Source: Merismopedia glauca CCAP 1448/3 (lineage in GTDB: Bacteria; Cyanobacteriota; Cyanobacteriia; Cyanobacteriales; CCAP-1448). Taken from it: DNA of 64,000 nt. The DNA is taken from positions 1 through 64,000 of the forward strand of contig NZ_PVWJ01000004.1 in NCBI RefSeq assembly GCF_003003775.1. The letters run 5' to 3'. The translations under genes and the position numbers were made by a program. The notes under the pieces are model-generated. The model had not been told where the DNA came from. It saw only the letters and a program-made list of their open reading frames with translations, and did no database searches. Below, in pieces: positions 25,084 to 35,055 of the stretch (position 1 is its first letter; each line of letters starts with the position of its first letter).

Positions 25084-27234
25084 ATGAACGGAATACATCA
25101 ACCGCGTTATTTACCTAAGTTAAAAGTCACCAAAGTTGCCACTACTACTAATCTAAATTTATTCAACTACCAAAGTCTTTCTCAACATCTGAAGCTTAAT
25201 TTTTTAGCTGTAGCAACTTTATCTATTTACCTCGCATTATTACCGAAGTTAGGATTAGCACAACCAACGCTGAGAGTGCTTCCACCTAATACTAACCCTA
25301 GCGGACAGCCAAATAATCCACCTCAGATTAATTCTGAATCTCAACCAGATAATTCTCCAGTTCCATTAATTAATAATGGCTTAGAAAACCCGCCTAATTC
25401 TCAACTGACAGAACCAACTAATCTACCTCCGAGTAATCCTGAATCTCAACCTAACAATCCTATTTCCACACCTACACCTATTCCAATAAATCAACCTGTT
25501 AGCCCTCAATCCTCCGATCCTAATTTATTACAATTATTGCGAGGAAGCCCTTTAGAATATCGCCATCCATCTTTAGGAACCGCCCACCAATTATGGTCAG
25601 GAGAAGTAATTACTATTCTTCGCTATCGTCAATCTTTTCCGCCTAAAGATGTTGCCAGTGGGATTACAGGTCAACCAACATTAGGTTTTACTTGGGGGAT
25701 TAATGATAACTTAGAATTAACTTTTGATGCCCAAACAGTTGATAATGAAGGTCCAGGAAAACAAGGTAATTTCCGTGCCCTAAGAACTACTTCTACAGGT
25801 AGTGGTAACTTCTTTCAAGAATTGACCTTACAAGCTAAACAAAGATTATGGCAAAACTCTTCAGGTACTCAAGCTTTAAGTGGGATAGTTTCTCTATCTA
25901 GAGGAGTTCGTTCTTACCGAATTAGTACCCTTACTGGTCAAATTCCCCAAGGTAATGATAACGATAGTAATAAACAAGAATTAGTCCCTACTTTGGAACT
26001 ACCATTTACTATTAGTAGCGGGAATAAACTGCAATTTACCATTTCTCCCAAAGTCGCTTTTTTACCATCAGATAATGCTCTCTATTTTCGGACATTACCT
26101 ATATCTAATCCTGGTAAATTTGGCACTACTTTAGGATTGGCTGGAGGCATTAGTTATCGCCCTAGTTCCAGAATTACTCTGTGGGGAGATGCTTTTGTGC
26201 CTTTTACTGGCAATAATACTATCAATCGAGATACTGGTTTGCCAGCTAAAACAGTAGTTTATAATGCTGGAATTAGATACATTGTCAATCCTAGGCTGTC
26301 TACAGATTTATTTATTTCTAATAGTTTGGGGAACACAGGTGCTTTATCAATTGTAGGCGATCGCGAGTATCCTTTTGTTGGTTTTGGGGTCACTTATCTA
26401 CCTGGAATTACTCAAGCAAATCGGCGTTATGCCACCTCATTTAAAGGTGAATCAATCACTCGACCAACTCCAGCCGGATTAGCCTTTTTAGATGGGGGAA
26501 CTCTCCCTAGCGGACAACTATTAACTACTATACAAGGAGGCGGTCAAGGATTACTTGGTTCGATCCAATTCGGGCTAATGGATGACTTCCAAATTGGCAC
26601 ATTCATAGATTTAATTCCGGGAACTGTAGATGAATCAGAATTTGGTTTTAATGGTAAGATTCGGTTTTTAAATCAAGCTGATGGCGACCCATTTACCTTT
26701 AGTATTGCTGCTACTTTGGCTAGAGGTAATAATGTCTTGATTAACTTAGTCGAAAACAACCGGAATGAATTTGAAGAACGAGGTTTAAAGAAAGGTGGGT
26801 TTGCCTTTGCTAATGAAGGAGTTGGGGAATTATTTATCTATACTATTTCCACTCCTATCCATTATGAATTTAAAAGTGGAACTGCACTTTGGCTAACTCC
26901 CACTTTAGGATTTGTCCAACGTAATGGATTACAAATTGGAGGAATTAATTTTGGTGGTTCCACCCCAATTACTAATAATTTGGAATTAGTGGCGGAAGCT
27001 GGGTTAGACTTTAGTGGCAAAGGTAATACTTTTATCGGTGATACTCGTAAAACAATTATTCCTTGGAATGTTGGGGTGCGGTGGAGTCCTTTTTCTCAAG
27101 ATAATAATTCGGGTTTACAACTAGAGGCGTACTTAACTAATCGACTTGGTTCTACACCTTTCCAAAACTTACGAGTTCAAGCTGATAATCCACTAACTTT
27201 TGGAGTCGGAATGCGTTTACCAATTGATTTTTAA
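25084..27234 (+). CDS. Probable outer-membrane beta-barrel protein
   Basis: The start is at the ATG at 25084, nine bases after GGAG; the frame is also open 15 bases upstream. A hydrophobic signal near residues 43-60 (FLAVATLSIYLALLPKLGLA) has an unusually long N-terminal extension. A Pro/Asn/Gln-rich spacer (about 65-145) follows, then two beta-rich halves with alternating strands such as QPTLGFTWGINDNLELTFDA and GLLGSIQFGLMDDFQIGTF. The two halves have similar strand order, suggesting an internal duplication. The last residues LTFGVGMRLPIDF fit a barrel with a C-terminal aromatic. Porin or exporter function is not shown. Confidence 0.6.
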   Translation: MNGIHQPRYLPKLKVTKVATTTNLNLFNYQSLSQHLKLNFLAVATLSIYLALLPKLGLAQPTLRVLPPNTNPSGQPNNPPQINSESQPDNSPVPLINNGLENPPNSQLTEPTNLPPSNPESQPNNPISTPTPIPINQPVSPQSSDPNLLQLLRGSPLEYRHPSLGTAHQLWSGEVITILRYRQSFPPKDVASGITGQPTLGFTWGINDNLELTFDAQTVDNEGPGKQGNFRALRTTSTGSGNFFQELTLQAKQRLWQNSSGTQALSGIVSLSRGVRSYRISTLTGQIPQGNDNDSNKQELVPTLELPFTISSGNKLQFTISPKVAFLPSDNALYFRTLPISNPGKFGTTLGLAGGISYRPSSRITLWGDAFVPFTGNNTINRDTGLPAKTVVYNAGIRYIVNPRLSTDLFISNSLGNTGALSIVGDREYPFVGFGVTYLPGITQANRRYATSFKGESITRPTPAGLAFLDGGTLPSGQLLTTIQGGGQGLLGSIQFGLMDDFQIGTFIDLIPGTVDESEFGFNGKIRFLNQADGDPFTFSIAATLARGNNVLINLVENNRNEFEERGLKKGGFAFANEGVGELFIYTISTPIHYEFKSGTALWLTPTLGFVQRNGLQIGGINFGGSTPITNNLELVAEAGLDFSGKGNTFIGDTRKTIIPWNVGVRWSPFSQDNNSGLQLEAYLTNRLGSTPFQNLRVQADNPLTFGVGMRLPIDF

Positions 27235-27256
27235 ATATAACTTAAGATACTGGGGA

Positions 27257-27310
27257 GGGCGGGTTTTGTTATCGATCTGTAAAATTGAAATCTATCTGCT
27301 AAACCCGCCC
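27257..27310. repeat. Inverted repeat GGGCGGGTTT/AAACCCGCCC
   Basis: GGGCGGGTTT at 27257-27266 is exactly inverted at 27301-27310 around an AT-rich 34-base loop. It lies just after the barrel gene stop and could act as a terminator. A GGGCGGGTTT-type palindrome is also a familiar interspersed sequence in cyanobacterial genomes. Confidence 0.55.
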
Positions 27311-27478
27311 CTACAGACTCGTCTCTACAATCTGTTTGTGTTGAATTATGCCCACTTACTTATTGCTCAATACGGTTCAGTTAAAGAAAAAGTTGTTAGT
27401 TTGGCTAACGAGAGATGTGGCATTCAGCCCATCATCCAGAGACAATAAAAGCTTATCTGAACTGTATTGACTTATTGC

Positions 27479-27501
27479 TAGGGTGCATCTGACGCACCCT
27501 A
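27479..27501. terminator. Palindrome TAGGGTGC/GCACCCTA between convergent genes
   Basis: This 8-bp perfect stem has a 7-base loop, ending 6 bases beyond the ndhD stop. There is no long T run on either side, so it may be a weak terminator or an interspersed palindrome rather than a classical terminator. Confidence 0.5.
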
Positions 27502-27506
27502 CTAAA

Positions 27507-29138
27507 TCAATAAAATTGAGATGCGTTTTCCCTAGCTACCAACTGATTTTTACTTCTGACTTCGGCGATGATTTCTGGAGCATTCAAAGTCGCTTTAGCA
27601 AGTTGCAACGCTTTTGATTGCTGAGCTAAAACTGGTAGAGTATTTCCCACATGAGTAGCCACATCTACAGTTTTCACATCATATGTTTGAGTCACAAGTT
27701 TGGGATACAATCCAATTGCGATGATAGGTACTAGCAAGCACAAAGTTACAAATATTTCTCTTGGTCTAGCATCAAACCATGAATTGGTATCGAAATCAGA
27801 ACTTTGTTCGCCGTAAAATACTCGTCTGAGCATCGAAAGTAGATAGATAGGAGTCAAAATTAAACCAACGGCAGCTAAAAAGATAATTAAACCTTTGAAC
27901 AAGCCATTGTAAGCATCACTGCTAGCAAAACCTAGGAATATCGTCAATTCGCTGACAAATCCGCTCATCCCAGGTAAAGCTAAAGAAGCCATTGCACCAG
28001 CCGTAAATAGAGCAAATACTTTAGGCATTGCTTTCCCGACTCCGCCCATTTTTGCCATCAGTAGGGTGTGAGAGCGTTCGTAAGTTACGCCAGACAGAAA
28101 GAATAAGTAAGCAGAAATTAAACCGTGGGAAATCATCTGTAACATGGCTCCATTCATTCCCAAAGCGGTAAATGAACTAATACCAATCAAAACAAAGCCC
28201 ATATGAGAAATAGAAGAGCAAGCTAACCTCCGTTTGAGATTATCTTGTCCAAAAGCGGCTAATGCTCCATATATGATATTCACAGTACCTAATATGGCTA
28301 AAAGTGGAGCAAAATAGATGTGGGCATGGGGTAACATTTCCACATTCATCCTAATCAGAGCGTATCCACCCATTTTTAAAAGTACACCTGCCAAAATCAT
28401 GGAAACGGGTGCTGAAGCCTCACTATGAGCATCTGGCAACCAGGTATGCAGGGGGAAAATCGGTAATTTAACCCCAAAAGCCACAATAAAAGCAGCGTAG
28501 ACTAGTAATTCAAATAAGATAGGGTAGTTTTTTGCTCCCAAAGCAGCCATATCAAAAGTGATAGTATCGCCGTAGAATGCCATTGCTAAGGCAGCTACCA
28601 AAATAAATATAGAAGCTAGGGCTGTATAAAGAATAAATTTAGTGGCAGCATATTGGCGTTTTTGCCCGCCCCAAATCGAAATTAACAAGTATACAGGGAC
28701 TAACTCCAATTCCCACATCAAAAAGAACATCAGCAAGTCTTGAGCCGCAAATACCCCAATTTGGGCACTGTACATCACCAGCATTAAGCCATAAAATAGC
28801 CTGGGTTGTCTTTTCACGTCCCAGGCAGCTAAGATTGCTAAGCTATTTACTAGGCAAGCTAGCACAATTAGAGGCATCGATAAGCCATCAACTGCTACTG
28901 ACCAATTTAAACCTAGCTGGGGTATCCAACTGTAAGTTTCAGCTAACTGGAATTCTAGGGTTTGTAAGTTATAGTGCTGCCAAAAGGCATATATAGTTAA
29001 AACTAAGTCTAATAAAGCTACACCTAATGCATACCAACGGACTATTTTGCCGTCTTTTGCTGGTATTAAAGGTAACGGAGCGCAGGCAACTAACGGTATT
29101 GCAATAATCGCAGTTAGCCAAGGAAATTCAGATGTCAT
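27507..29138 (-). CDS. ndhD: NAD(P)H-quinone oxidoreductase subunit 4 (NdhD)
   Basis: NdhD is a proton-pumping membrane subunit of NDH-1, used in respiration and cyclic electron flow around photosystem I. About 14 membrane helices are visible. The conserved antiporter-like block includes [20 protein letters not shown] (the key Glu), [20 protein letters not shown] with its Lys and His residues, and [12 protein letters not shown] choose the ATG at 29138 (MTSEFPWLT), which matches NdhD1 proteins, over a GTG three codons earlier. The paralogue (D1 versus D2) is not certain, though the N-terminus favours D1. No ndhF is adjacent. Confidence 0.92.
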   Translation of the reverse strand: MTSEFPWLTAIIAIPLVACAPLPLIPAKDGKIVRWYALGVALLDLVLTIYAFWQHYNLQTLEFQLAETYSWIPQLGLNWSVAVDGLSMPLIVLACLVNSLAILAAWDVKRQPRLFYGLMLVMYSAQIGVFAAQDLLMFFLMWELELVPVYLLISIWGGQKRQYAATKFILYTALASIFILVAALAMAFYGDTITFDMAALGAKNYPILFELLVYAAFIVAFGVKLPIFPLHTWLPDAHSEASAPVSMILAGVLLKMGGYALIRMNVEMLPHAHIYFAPLLAILGTVNIIYGALAAFGQDNLKRRLACSSISHMGFVLIGISSFTALGMNGAMLQMISHGLISAYLFFLSGVTYERSHTLLMAKMGGVGKAMPKVFALFTAGAMASLALPGMSGFVSELTIFLGFASSDAYNGLFKGLIIFLAAVGLILTPIYLLSMLRRVFYGEQSSDFDTNSWFDARPREIFVTLCLLVPIIAIGLYPKLVTQTYDVKTVDVATHVGNTLPVLAQQSKALQLAKATLNAPEIIAEVRSKNQLVARENASQFY

Positions 29139-29418
29139 GTTTACCACCCCTTACGGGTAATTTATTCTATGAGGGGACATCTAGGTTGCTGAATCAAATA
29201 TCTACAGAGATGTTTACAGTAAATTTGGCATCTTCTGAGATACTAAACCAGTAGGGCTAGTAAGCATATATACTCAATGTAATTATATTACATTACTTTA
29301 AGAATTATAAAACTAAAATAAAATAGATAGCAAAAAATCAGCAAATGTGCTGAAAAAGCAAAACATCCATTATTTGGGACAATAAAGGGGAAAAACTTTG
29401 TGAAAGCGGCTCAAGATA

Positions 29419-30339
29419 TTGACTCAAAATGATGTAAAAAAGCCTAAATCATCCTGGAAATCTCGACTAGGTTGGCTAGTTTGGGGAGTAGTAATATTTT
29501 TCTTAGTCAAAGTCGGTAAAGATCGCGCTCAAGAAGTCGCAGGTATCAAAATAACGAGCCAGGGATGGATTTATCTAGCTATAGCTTTTGGTTTCACTCT
29601 ATTAGCTCATATTTGGTCGGGATTAGTTTGGGGTAAGATCTTACGGTACTTCCAGCAACCATTACCTTATAGCTGGCTATTAAGAGTTTACCTAAAAACC
29701 AATATTGCCAAATATTTACCAGGGAACATTTGGCACTACTACGGCAGAATTTCAGCGATTCAAGAAGCTGGAGGGACTTTGGAAGTCGCTACTTTCAGCG
29801 TTTTACTAGAACCGTTGTTAATGGCTGCGGCGGCTATAATTATAGCTTTGTCAGGGAATAACTCAGTGAATCGGGTGTGGCAAATATTGTCTTTGCTAGG
29901 GGTGATATTAGCCGTACATCCTAGAGTTTTAAATCCCTTAATGCAACTGTTAGCCAAATTTAAAGGAAAAGCAGATGCCTCTTTAAAATTGCAAAGCTAT
30001 CCTGTATTGCCGTTATTGGGAGAAATGGGATTTGTAGGGTTGCGGGGAACTGGGTTTGTGTTTGCGCTTCTGGCTTTTACTGCTATTATCCCCAGTCAAA
30101 TTCCCCAGATTTTGAGTGGATTTAGTTGGGCATGGCTGCTGGGATTGATTATACCAGGTGCGCCAGGTGGAATAGGGGTTTTTGAGGCAACGGCGATCGC
30201 TATTTTGCAACCTCTTTTTTCTCCAGGTTTGTTGTTGAGTGTGGTGGCGATCTTTCGGGTGGTGAGTTTATTAGCTGAGGTGGTAGCTGCGGGATTAGCA
30301 GTAGTAGGAGATGTTGGTTTGAGGATCTCAAAAGAGTGA
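29419..30339 (+). CDS. UPF0104/YbhN-type flippase-like membrane protein
   Basis: This 306-residue integral membrane protein has about eight hydrophobic helices. It has the family features of the lysylphosphatidylglycerol synthase membrane domain: WSGLVWGKILRYF, YLKTNIAKYLPGNIWHYYGR and a C-terminal LLGLIIPGAPGGIGVFEATA. Members are thought to move lipids or lipid-linked precursors, but no substrate is indicated here. The only in-frame start is a TTG at 29419 (an in-frame TGA lies at 29401), with a weak ribosome-binding site. It is divergent from ndhD. Confidence 0.75.
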   Translation: MTQNDVKKPKSSWKSRLGWLVWGVVIFFLVKVGKDRAQEVAGIKITSQGWIYLAIAFGFTLLAHIWSGLVWGKILRYFQQPLPYSWLLRVYLKTNIAKYLPGNIWHYYGRISAIQEAGGTLEVATFSVLLEPLLMAAAAIIIALSGNNSVNRVWQILSLLGVILAVHPRVLNPLMQLLAKFKGKADASLKLQSYPVLPLLGEMGFVGLRGTGFVFALLAFTAIIPSQIPQILSGFSWAWLLGLIIPGAPGGIGVFEATAIAILQPLFSPGLLLSVVAIFRVVSLLAEVVAAGLAVVGDVGLRISKE

Positions 30340-30530
30340 TAGTTTCCGGCTTGTAAAGTTTTAATCAGGTAATGACAAGCTATAGCAGTTCTCAATTGAG
30401 TTAGGTACAGATTACTTTTTTGAAACTCTTGTTTGCTGTGCATCTTGCCCGCCCATGAGTAGTGCATCAAAACCCGAACCGCTATAGTTGTGGTTTGCCT
30501 TCTTCACCGCAAGTAAAGACATCCATTGAA

Positions 30531-30562
30531 AAGCGCCGTCATGAGGAAGTCAGACGGCGCTT
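30531..30562 (-). terminator. Terminator of the psbEFLJ operon
   Basis: AAGCGCCGTC at 30531-30540 pairs with GACGGCGCTT at 30553-30562, a 10-bp GC-rich stem with a 12-base loop. On the minus strand it is followed by TTTTCAATGG. It lies 47 bases beyond the psbJ stop. Confidence 0.8.
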
Positions 30563-30608
30563 AAAAGATTTAACTCAGAACCTAAGAGTCAAATCAGGGT
30601 AAATATTT

Positions 30609-30731
30609 TTACGAACCTGCCGAACCTAGACCTACATAAGCTCCGTAGAAAAATGTTCCGACTACTACTAAGACTCCCATACCAGCAACAGTGGCTACTA
30701 CCCACAAAGGAATTCTACCGCTTCCAGACAT
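30609..30731 (-). CDS. psbJ: Photosystem II protein J
   Basis: PsbJ is a one-helix thylakoid protein needed for normal PSII assembly and electron flow at the acceptor side. The 40-residue product reads [20 protein letters not shown] at the start and ends in [12 protein letters not shown], as expected. It is the last gene of the psbE-psbF-psbL-psbJ operon. A clear GGAGGAAAAGTCA leader precedes the ATG. Too short to be found by length-based ORF calls. Confidence 0.93.
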   Translation of the reverse strand: MSGSGRIPLWVVATVAGMGVLVVVGTFFYGAYVGLGSAGS

Positions 30732-30782
30732 TGACTTTTCCTCCTGATTAAATCACTAGCAAGCCTAAATACCGCTATCCAG

Positions 30783-30905
30783 TTAGTTGAAAAAGTAACT
30801 GGAAAACAAAATTCCTAAAACAAAGATCAGGAGTAATCCTAAGTACAGAGAAGTCCGATTTAATTCGACAGGCTGAGCATTAGGATTACGCATTCTTTCT
30901 GGCAT
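30783..30905 (-). CDS. psbL: Photosystem II protein L
   Basis: PsbL is a single-helix PSII subunit near the dimer interface and the quinone site. The product is 40 residues, with the diagnostic [16 protein letters not shown] and the end [10 protein letters not shown]. The ATG at 30905 is preceded by GGAGAAAAAG. It lies 9 bases after psbF and 51 bases before psbJ. Confidence 0.93.
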   Translation of the reverse strand: MPERMRNPNAQPVELNRTSLYLGLLLIFVLGILFSSYFFN

Positions 30906-30914
30906 CTTTTTCTC

Positions 30915-31046
30915 CTATGGTTTAATAAATTGCATAGCAGTAATCGCACCGATGAAAAATACTGAAGGTACTGCTAGGGCGTGAACTGACAACCATCTAA
31001 CTGTAAAAATCGGATAAGAAACTGGTTGATTAGGAGTATTTGTCAT
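30915..31046 (-). CDS. psbF: Cytochrome b559 subunit beta
   Basis: PsbF provides one of the two axial histidines for the b559 heme of photosystem II. The 43-residue protein reads [20 protein letters not shown], with heme ligand His22, and ends MQFIKP. It follows psbE by 23 bases with a GAGGTGATAAGTT leader before its ATG. The operon order psbE-psbF-psbL-psbJ is intact. Confidence 0.95.
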   Translation of the reverse strand: MTNTPNQPVSYPIFTVRWLSVHALAVPSVFFIGAITAMQFIKP

Positions 31047-31069
31047 AACTTATCACCTCGGTTTTTTAA

Positions 31070-31321
31070 CTATTTATTATCTACAAATTGGTCAATCTGT
31101 TGCTTAGAGCTAAAGCGGTCTGATACCAGTGGTAATTCTTGTTGAGGTTGGGTGAAATATTCATTAGGACGGGGAGTCCCGAAAACATCATATGCCAAAC
31201 CAGTACTCACAAATAGCCACCCAGCAATAAATAAGGCTGGAATGGTAATACTGTGAATTACCCAATAACGGATACTAGTCACAATATCGGAAAATGGTCG
31301 TTCCCCTGTAACTCCTGACAT
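31070..31321 (-). CDS. psbE: Cytochrome b559 subunit alpha
   Basis: PsbE is the larger b559 subunit and is essential for PSII assembly. The 83-residue protein begins [20 protein letters not shown] and has its heme-ligand His in [17 protein letters not shown]. The usual lumenal part containing PRPNEYFTQ follows. A strong AGAAAGGAGAAATTGAT leader precedes the ATG. It is 76 bases downstream of ycf48, the usual arrangement. Confidence 0.96.
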   Translation of the reverse strand: MSGVTGERPFSDIVTSIRYWVIHSITIPALFIAGWLFVSTGLAYDVFGTPRPNEYFTQPQQELPLVSDRFSSKQQIDQFVDNK

Positions 31322-31397
31322 ATCAATTTCTCCTTTCTCTAACTAATCGGAAACCCATTTACTATGATACGCAAACCCTGTCAACACTCACAAGAAA

Positions 31398-32393
31398 CTA
31401 AGCTTGTGCAGCAGCAGGATTATATTTGAGGATAACTCCTCGTTGACCAAGAACAAACCCTCTTTCTGGACTCAAGAAGGTGACCTTGTAAAAGTTAGAA
31501 GCTACATCTTGAACTGCTGTATCTTTTTTCCAGGTTTTTCCACCATCAAAACTACACAGCAAATTAGCACTACCTCCAGCCAACCAGACTTCATCTGGGC
31601 TGCGATAGGCTAAGTCTAGCAATCCCCAACTAGTTGATACTTCTGGATATTGGGCTTTTTCCCAATTTTCATCTTCTCCAGGAACACTAAACTGCAATTG
31701 TCCGCCTCTGGCTAGCATCCATAGTCTACCATCAGTGGTAAACCCCATATTCTCAACTCGACGAGAACTATTGCGGTTATGGGGTGTCCAAGCCTTTTGA
31801 CCTGGTATCCAAGTCGAATAGAAGTTACCCTTAGCAGATACGGCGACATACTCTCCAGAAGGAGAACGAGAAATATTACGCACTACTCCCACAGCTTCAG
31901 CTACCAGAGCTTTCCAAGTCTTCCCTTCATCTGAAGTTCGATAGATAGCTCCTACTGTCGTACTCATTTCCGCCGAATCAGAACCTAGAGCTAGAACTCT
32001 ATTGGGAGCGCCTGGTAATTTATTACTTAAGGAAATCCGAGACCAAGATTTACCTCCATCATCAGTGTGTAGAAGGATAGCTGGTTCTCCCACAATCCAC
32101 CCTTCATCTCCAGAAAAACTGACGGAGTTTAATCTATATTTCTGCTCTCCTAATTCTAAATTTCGTGGCTCCCAACTTTCGCCACCGTCGGTTGATTCAA
32201 AAAAAGCGGAATCGCTACCTACAGCCCATCCATGTTGGCTATCTCCTGTGAAGGCTAAATCGAGGATGTTAGCCTCAGTGGACAAATTCAGCACTTTCCA
32301 CGGATTATTTGGTAAAGATGCCAGTCCATTACAGCTAGTGCAAAGGAACAACGCTAAAAAAACTACCAGAATTTGTTTGAGATATCTCACCAT
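31398..32393 (-). CDS. ycf48: Ycf48/HCF136, PSII assembly factor
   Basis: Ycf48 binds newly made D1 during photosystem II assembly and repair. It has a signal peptide with lipobox LCTSC (Cys about residue 20), so the mature form is probably a lumenal lipoprotein. A seven-bladed beta-propeller with recurring Asp-box-like DGGESWE, DDGGKSWSRI, DEGKTWKAL and DGGKTWKK motifs follows. The 331-residue length is typical. It lies between rubA and psbEFLJ, the conserved cyanobacterial order, so the group is probably co-expressed for PSII biogenesis. Confidence 0.95.
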   Translation of the reverse strand: MVRYLKQILVVFLALFLCTSCNGLASLPNNPWKVLNLSTEANILDLAFTGDSQHGWAVGSDSAFFESTDGGESWEPRNLELGEQKYRLNSVSFSGDEGWIVGEPAILLHTDDGGKSWSRISLSNKLPGAPNRVLALGSDSAEMSTTVGAIYRTSDEGKTWKALVAEAVGVVRNISRSPSGEYVAVSAKGNFYSTWIPGQKAWTPHNRNSSRRVENMGFTTDGRLWMLARGGQLQFSVPGEDENWEKAQYPEVSTSWGLLDLAYRSPDEVWLAGGSANLLCSFDGGKTWKKDTAVQDVASNFYKVTFLSPERGFVLGQRGVILKYNPAAAQA

Positions 32394-32475
32394 TGATGAC
32401 TAATTTTTTAATAAGAAACTGAAGCTCAGAAAAATCAAACTAACTGCCACTTCACCTTAAAGCAATCTCGCGTTT

Positions 32476-32811
32476 CTACTGCAACCCGTAAAGGCTAATA
32501 AAAAAGATCACCCCTAAGATTAAGCTACCGAAAATTAAGATATTCTTTTGCCCAGGAGTTAATCGATTGACTCCCACCCCATAATTCAAGTATTCTTTAA
32601 ACCCTGAAGGCGTTTCGGCAGGACCCATGTTTTGAAATGCGGTGGCTTTGGCTCCGCAAATCGGACAGCGCCATCCAGCAGGAAGTTCTGTAAATAGGGT
32701 TCCTGCTGGAATATTATGTTTGCTGTCTCCTTTTTCTGGTTCGTATATATAGCCGCAAGCTTTGCATTCATAGCGGTCTAGTTCTTGGGCTTCAGCAGCT
32801 TCAGTGGTCAT
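32476..32811 (-). CDS. rubA: Membrane-anchored rubredoxin RubA
   Basis: RubA is a thylakoid rubredoxin required for photosystem II (and reported for PSI) biogenesis. The iron site is CKACGYIYEP (Cys17, Cys20) plus CPICGAK, and a single C-terminal membrane helix (ILIFGSLILGVIFFISLYGL) anchors it. It is the first gene of the rubA-ycf48-psbEFLJ group and is divergent from ndhC, with 179 bases between the starts. Confidence 0.95.
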   Translation of the reverse strand: MTTEAAEAQELDRYECKACGYIYEPEKGDSKHNIPAGTLFTELPAGWRCPICGAKATAFQNMGPAETPSGFKEYLNYGVGVNRLTPGQKNILIFGSLILGVIFFISLYGLQ

Positions 32812-32990
32812 CGGTCGCTAAGGATGAATGGTTAAAGAAACCTGAAAGTCTCTGTTACAAATTATGGCATAAGAGTTAACATTTTTTAAGCTATGTACCT
32901 GTTGGTTCTCATTTAACCGTTTTGGGTATCCCAACCAACCGGATATAATGTGAAGAACTAGCAACACAATTTGGGGAAAATCGCGATACT

Positions 32991-33353
32991 GTGTTTGTTC
33001 TTAGCGGTTACGAGTATCTTCTAGGCTTCCTTCTTGCCTGTAGTCTAGTACCTTTGTTAGCTTTATCTGCGTCTAAATTATTAAGACCTAGCGGTACGGG
33101 TCCCGAACGACGTACTACTTATGAGTGCGGGATGGAACCGATTGGGGGAGCCTGGATTCAGTTCAACATCCGATACTATATGTTTGCTTTAGTATTCGTA
33201 ATTTTCGATGTAGAAACTGTGTTCCTTTACCCCTGGGCAGTAGCTTTTAATACATTGGGGCTGCTGGCATTCATCGAAGCATTAATCTTTATTACCATTT
33301 TGGTAGTAGCTCTCGTTTATGCATGGCGCAAAGGAGCGCTGGAATGGTCATGA
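32991..33353 (+). CDS. ndhC: NAD(P)H-quinone oxidoreductase subunit 3 (NdhC)
   Basis: NdhC is a three-helix membrane subunit of NDH-1 at the quinone-site loop. The 120-residue protein has [20 protein letters not shown], with the loop Cys, and [15 protein letters not shown]. The start is GTG. Its TGA overlaps the ndhK start region, and ndhC-ndhK-ndhJ form one transcription unit. Confidence 0.95.
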   Translation: MFVLSGYEYLLGFLLACSLVPLLALSASKLLRPSGTGPERRTTYECGMEPIGGAWIQFNIRYYMFALVFVIFDVETVFLYPWAVAFNTLGLLAFIEALIFITILVVALVYAWRKGALEWS

Positions 33354-34075
33354 ACTCGAATCTGATAACTCAAGAAAACGAGCGAATTCTTAACCCGATT
33401 GAGCGTCCCCAAGTAACTCAAGGTCTTTCGGAAAATGTCATTTTGACTACCGTTGACGATCTGTACAATTGGGCAAGGCTATCGAGCTTGTGGCCGTTGA
33501 TGTTTGGTACTGCCTGCTGTTTTATCGAATTTGCGGGCATGATTGGTTCGCGCTTCGATTTTGACAGGTTTGGGCTAGTTCCTAGAGCAAGTACCAGACA
33601 AGCCGACCTACTCATCACAGCCGGAACTATTACGATGAAGATGGCTCCTGCTTTAGTGCGGTTGTACGAGCAAATGCCGGAACCCAAGTACGTCATTGCG
33701 ATGGGAGCTTGCACGATCACTGGGGGAATGTTCAGCGTTGATTCTCCCACTGCCGTCAGGGGTGTAGATAAGCTAATTCCGGTGGATTTATACATTCCTG
33801 GCTGTCCGCCGCGCCCTGAAGCGATTATGGATGCGATCGTAAAACTGCGGAAAAAGGTGGCTAATGAGTCTTTACAAGAGCAAGCACTTTACAAGCAAAC
33901 TCACAGGTTTTACAGTACTACCCATGAGATGAAGGTGGTAGAGCCAATCCTGACAGGTAAATACTTAGAAACCCAAAGTCGCAAAACTCCACCTCAAGAG
34001 TTGACGGAAGCAATGGGAATGCCTGTACCGCCAGCGCTACTAGCATCTCAAAAAGAGGAGGTAAGTCGTGGCTGA
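33344..34075 (+). CDS. ndhK: NAD(P)H-quinone oxidoreductase subunit K
   Basis: NdhK carries the N2 4Fe-4S cluster of NDH-1. The tandem Cys pair in [11 protein letters not shown], the Cys in [11 protein letters not shown] and [14 protein letters not shown] supply the ligands. I choose the ATG at 33344, because AGGAG lies seven bases upstream; the ATG at 33350 overlaps the ndhC stop and the frame is open to 33323. The C-terminal tail is somewhat longer and more variable than the core. Confidence 0.95.
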   Translation: MVMNSNLITQENERILNPIERPQVTQGLSENVILTTVDDLYNWARLSSLWPLMFGTACCFIEFAGMIGSRFDFDRFGLVPRASTRQADLLITAGTITMKMAPALVRLYEQMPEPKYVIAMGACTITGGMFSVDSPTAVRGVDKLIPVDLYIPGCPPRPEAIMDAIVKLRKKVANESLQEQALYKQTHRFYSTTHEMKVVEPILTGKYLETQSRKTPPQELTEAMGMPVPPALLASQKEEVSRG

Positions 34076-34592
34076 TGAAGTGAAACCAGAAACTACTGAA
34101 AATACGGAAATAGTCGAGGCTGGCAAGGTTTCTCAGTGGTTGACTAATAATGGCTTCGAGCATCAAGCTTTAGAGCGCGACAAGCAAGGAGTTGAAGTTA
34201 TTAAAGTCGCACCCAACTTTCTCTTACCAATTTGTACTGCTTTATATGCCTACGGGTTTAATTATATGCAGTGTCAAGGTGGCTACGATGTTGGTGCTGG
34301 GGACGAATTAGTCAGTTTTTATCACTTAATCAAAGTCAGTGATGATGCTTCCCATCCAGAAGAAGTTAGGGTTAAAGTGTTTTTACCGCGAGATAATCCG
34401 ATAGTGCCTTCGGTTTACTGGATTTGGAAGACTGCTGATTGGCAAGAGCGAGAAACTTACGATATGTACGGGATTATTTATGAAGGACACCCGAATCTGA
34501 AACGAATCTTGATGCCAGAAGATTGGGTGGGTTGGCCTTTAAGAAAGGATTACATCTCGCCTGATTTCTACGAGTTACAAGATGCATTTTAG
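34068..34592 (+). CDS. ndhJ: NAD(P)H-quinone oxidoreductase subunit J
   Basis: NdhJ is the peripheral 30-kDa-type subunit of NDH-1. The 174-residue protein contains the signature [20 protein letters not shown] followed by [17 protein letters not shown]. It starts at GTG, overlapping the ndhK end by eight bases, and is the last gene of the operon. A hairpin follows at 34697. Confidence 0.95.
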   Translation: MADEVKPETTENTEIVEAGKVSQWLTNNGFEHQALERDKQGVEVIKVAPNFLLPICTALYAYGFNYMQCQGGYDVGAGDELVSFYHLIKVSDDASHPEEVRVKVFLPRDNPIVPSVYWIWKTADWQERETYDMYGIIYEGHPNLKRILMPEDWVGWPLRKDYISPDFYELQDAF

Positions 34593-34648
34593 ATTGAAGT
34601 TCAGGGGCGACAACCGCCAGGGGTTCAAAACTCCTGTCTCATAGCTAA

Positions 34649-34666
34649 AGTCCTCTTTAGAGGACT
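34649..34666. repeat. Short hairpin after ndhJ
   Basis: AGTCCTCT and AGAGGACT form an 8-bp stem with a 2-base loop. Just upstream, GGGGTT.AAAACT.CTGTCTCATAG (34620-34646) recurs at about 42480-42504. No T run follows, so termination is doubtful. Confidence 0.4.
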
Positions 34667-34696
34667 AGATGCGTTTTCGCTTAGCTAGTTTAAACG

Positions 34697-34727
34697 GGGA
34701 GGAAAAATATTTTTCCTCCCTTGTTTT
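34697..34727. terminator. Bidirectional terminator after ndhCKJ
   Basis: GGGAGGAAAAA at 34697-34707 pairs perfectly with TTTTTCCTCCC at 34710-34720 around a 2-base loop and is followed by TTGTTTTA. It sits between ndhJ and a minus-strand gene ending at 34726, so it can serve both. Confidence 0.75.
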
Positions 34728-35055
34728 ATCCAGTTGCGGCTATTTCCCAATTTCCATGATTTTGAGCGTAGTAATCAAGGATTTGAGCGACTCTTTGGCG
34801 ATCGCCTTCAGATAAATCAGGGACAAAGTTCAGGGACATAGCCTCGATTTGGCTGGTATAGTAACTGAATTCTTGGCTGGTTTGAGTAATTAATCGGACA
34901 CTAACACCTTTTACCTGTTGTAAATGAGCCGCTATCTCTCGATATACTGCCAAAGGTAATTGGGAACAGGTCAGTCGATAGTTATGAGTTTGCAGGTTGA
35001 ATTGGTACACAGGGTGATCGCTGATTTTGAGGATTGACCAAAGTAGGGTAGGCAT
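34726..35055 (-). CDS. Conserved hypothetical protein whose start lies in a hairpin
   Basis: This 109-residue soluble protein contains HPVYQFNLQTHNYRLTCSQLP, then VYREIAAHLQQVKGVSVRLI and FSYYTSQIEAMSL. It looks like a small alpha/beta domain, and no function is known to me. The ATG at 35055 is exactly at the centre of a perfect 18-bp inverted repeat (35037-35073), so the first six codons are repeat sequence. The original start may have been different; a GTG at 35010 is the next candidate. It follows a lipoprotein gene on the same strand. Confidence 0.55.
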   Translation of the reverse strand: MPTLLWSILKISDHPVYQFNLQTHNYRLTCSQLPLAVYREIAAHLQQVKGVSVRLITQTSQEFSYYTSQIEAMSLNFVPDLSEGDRQRVAQILDYYAQNHGNWEIAATG

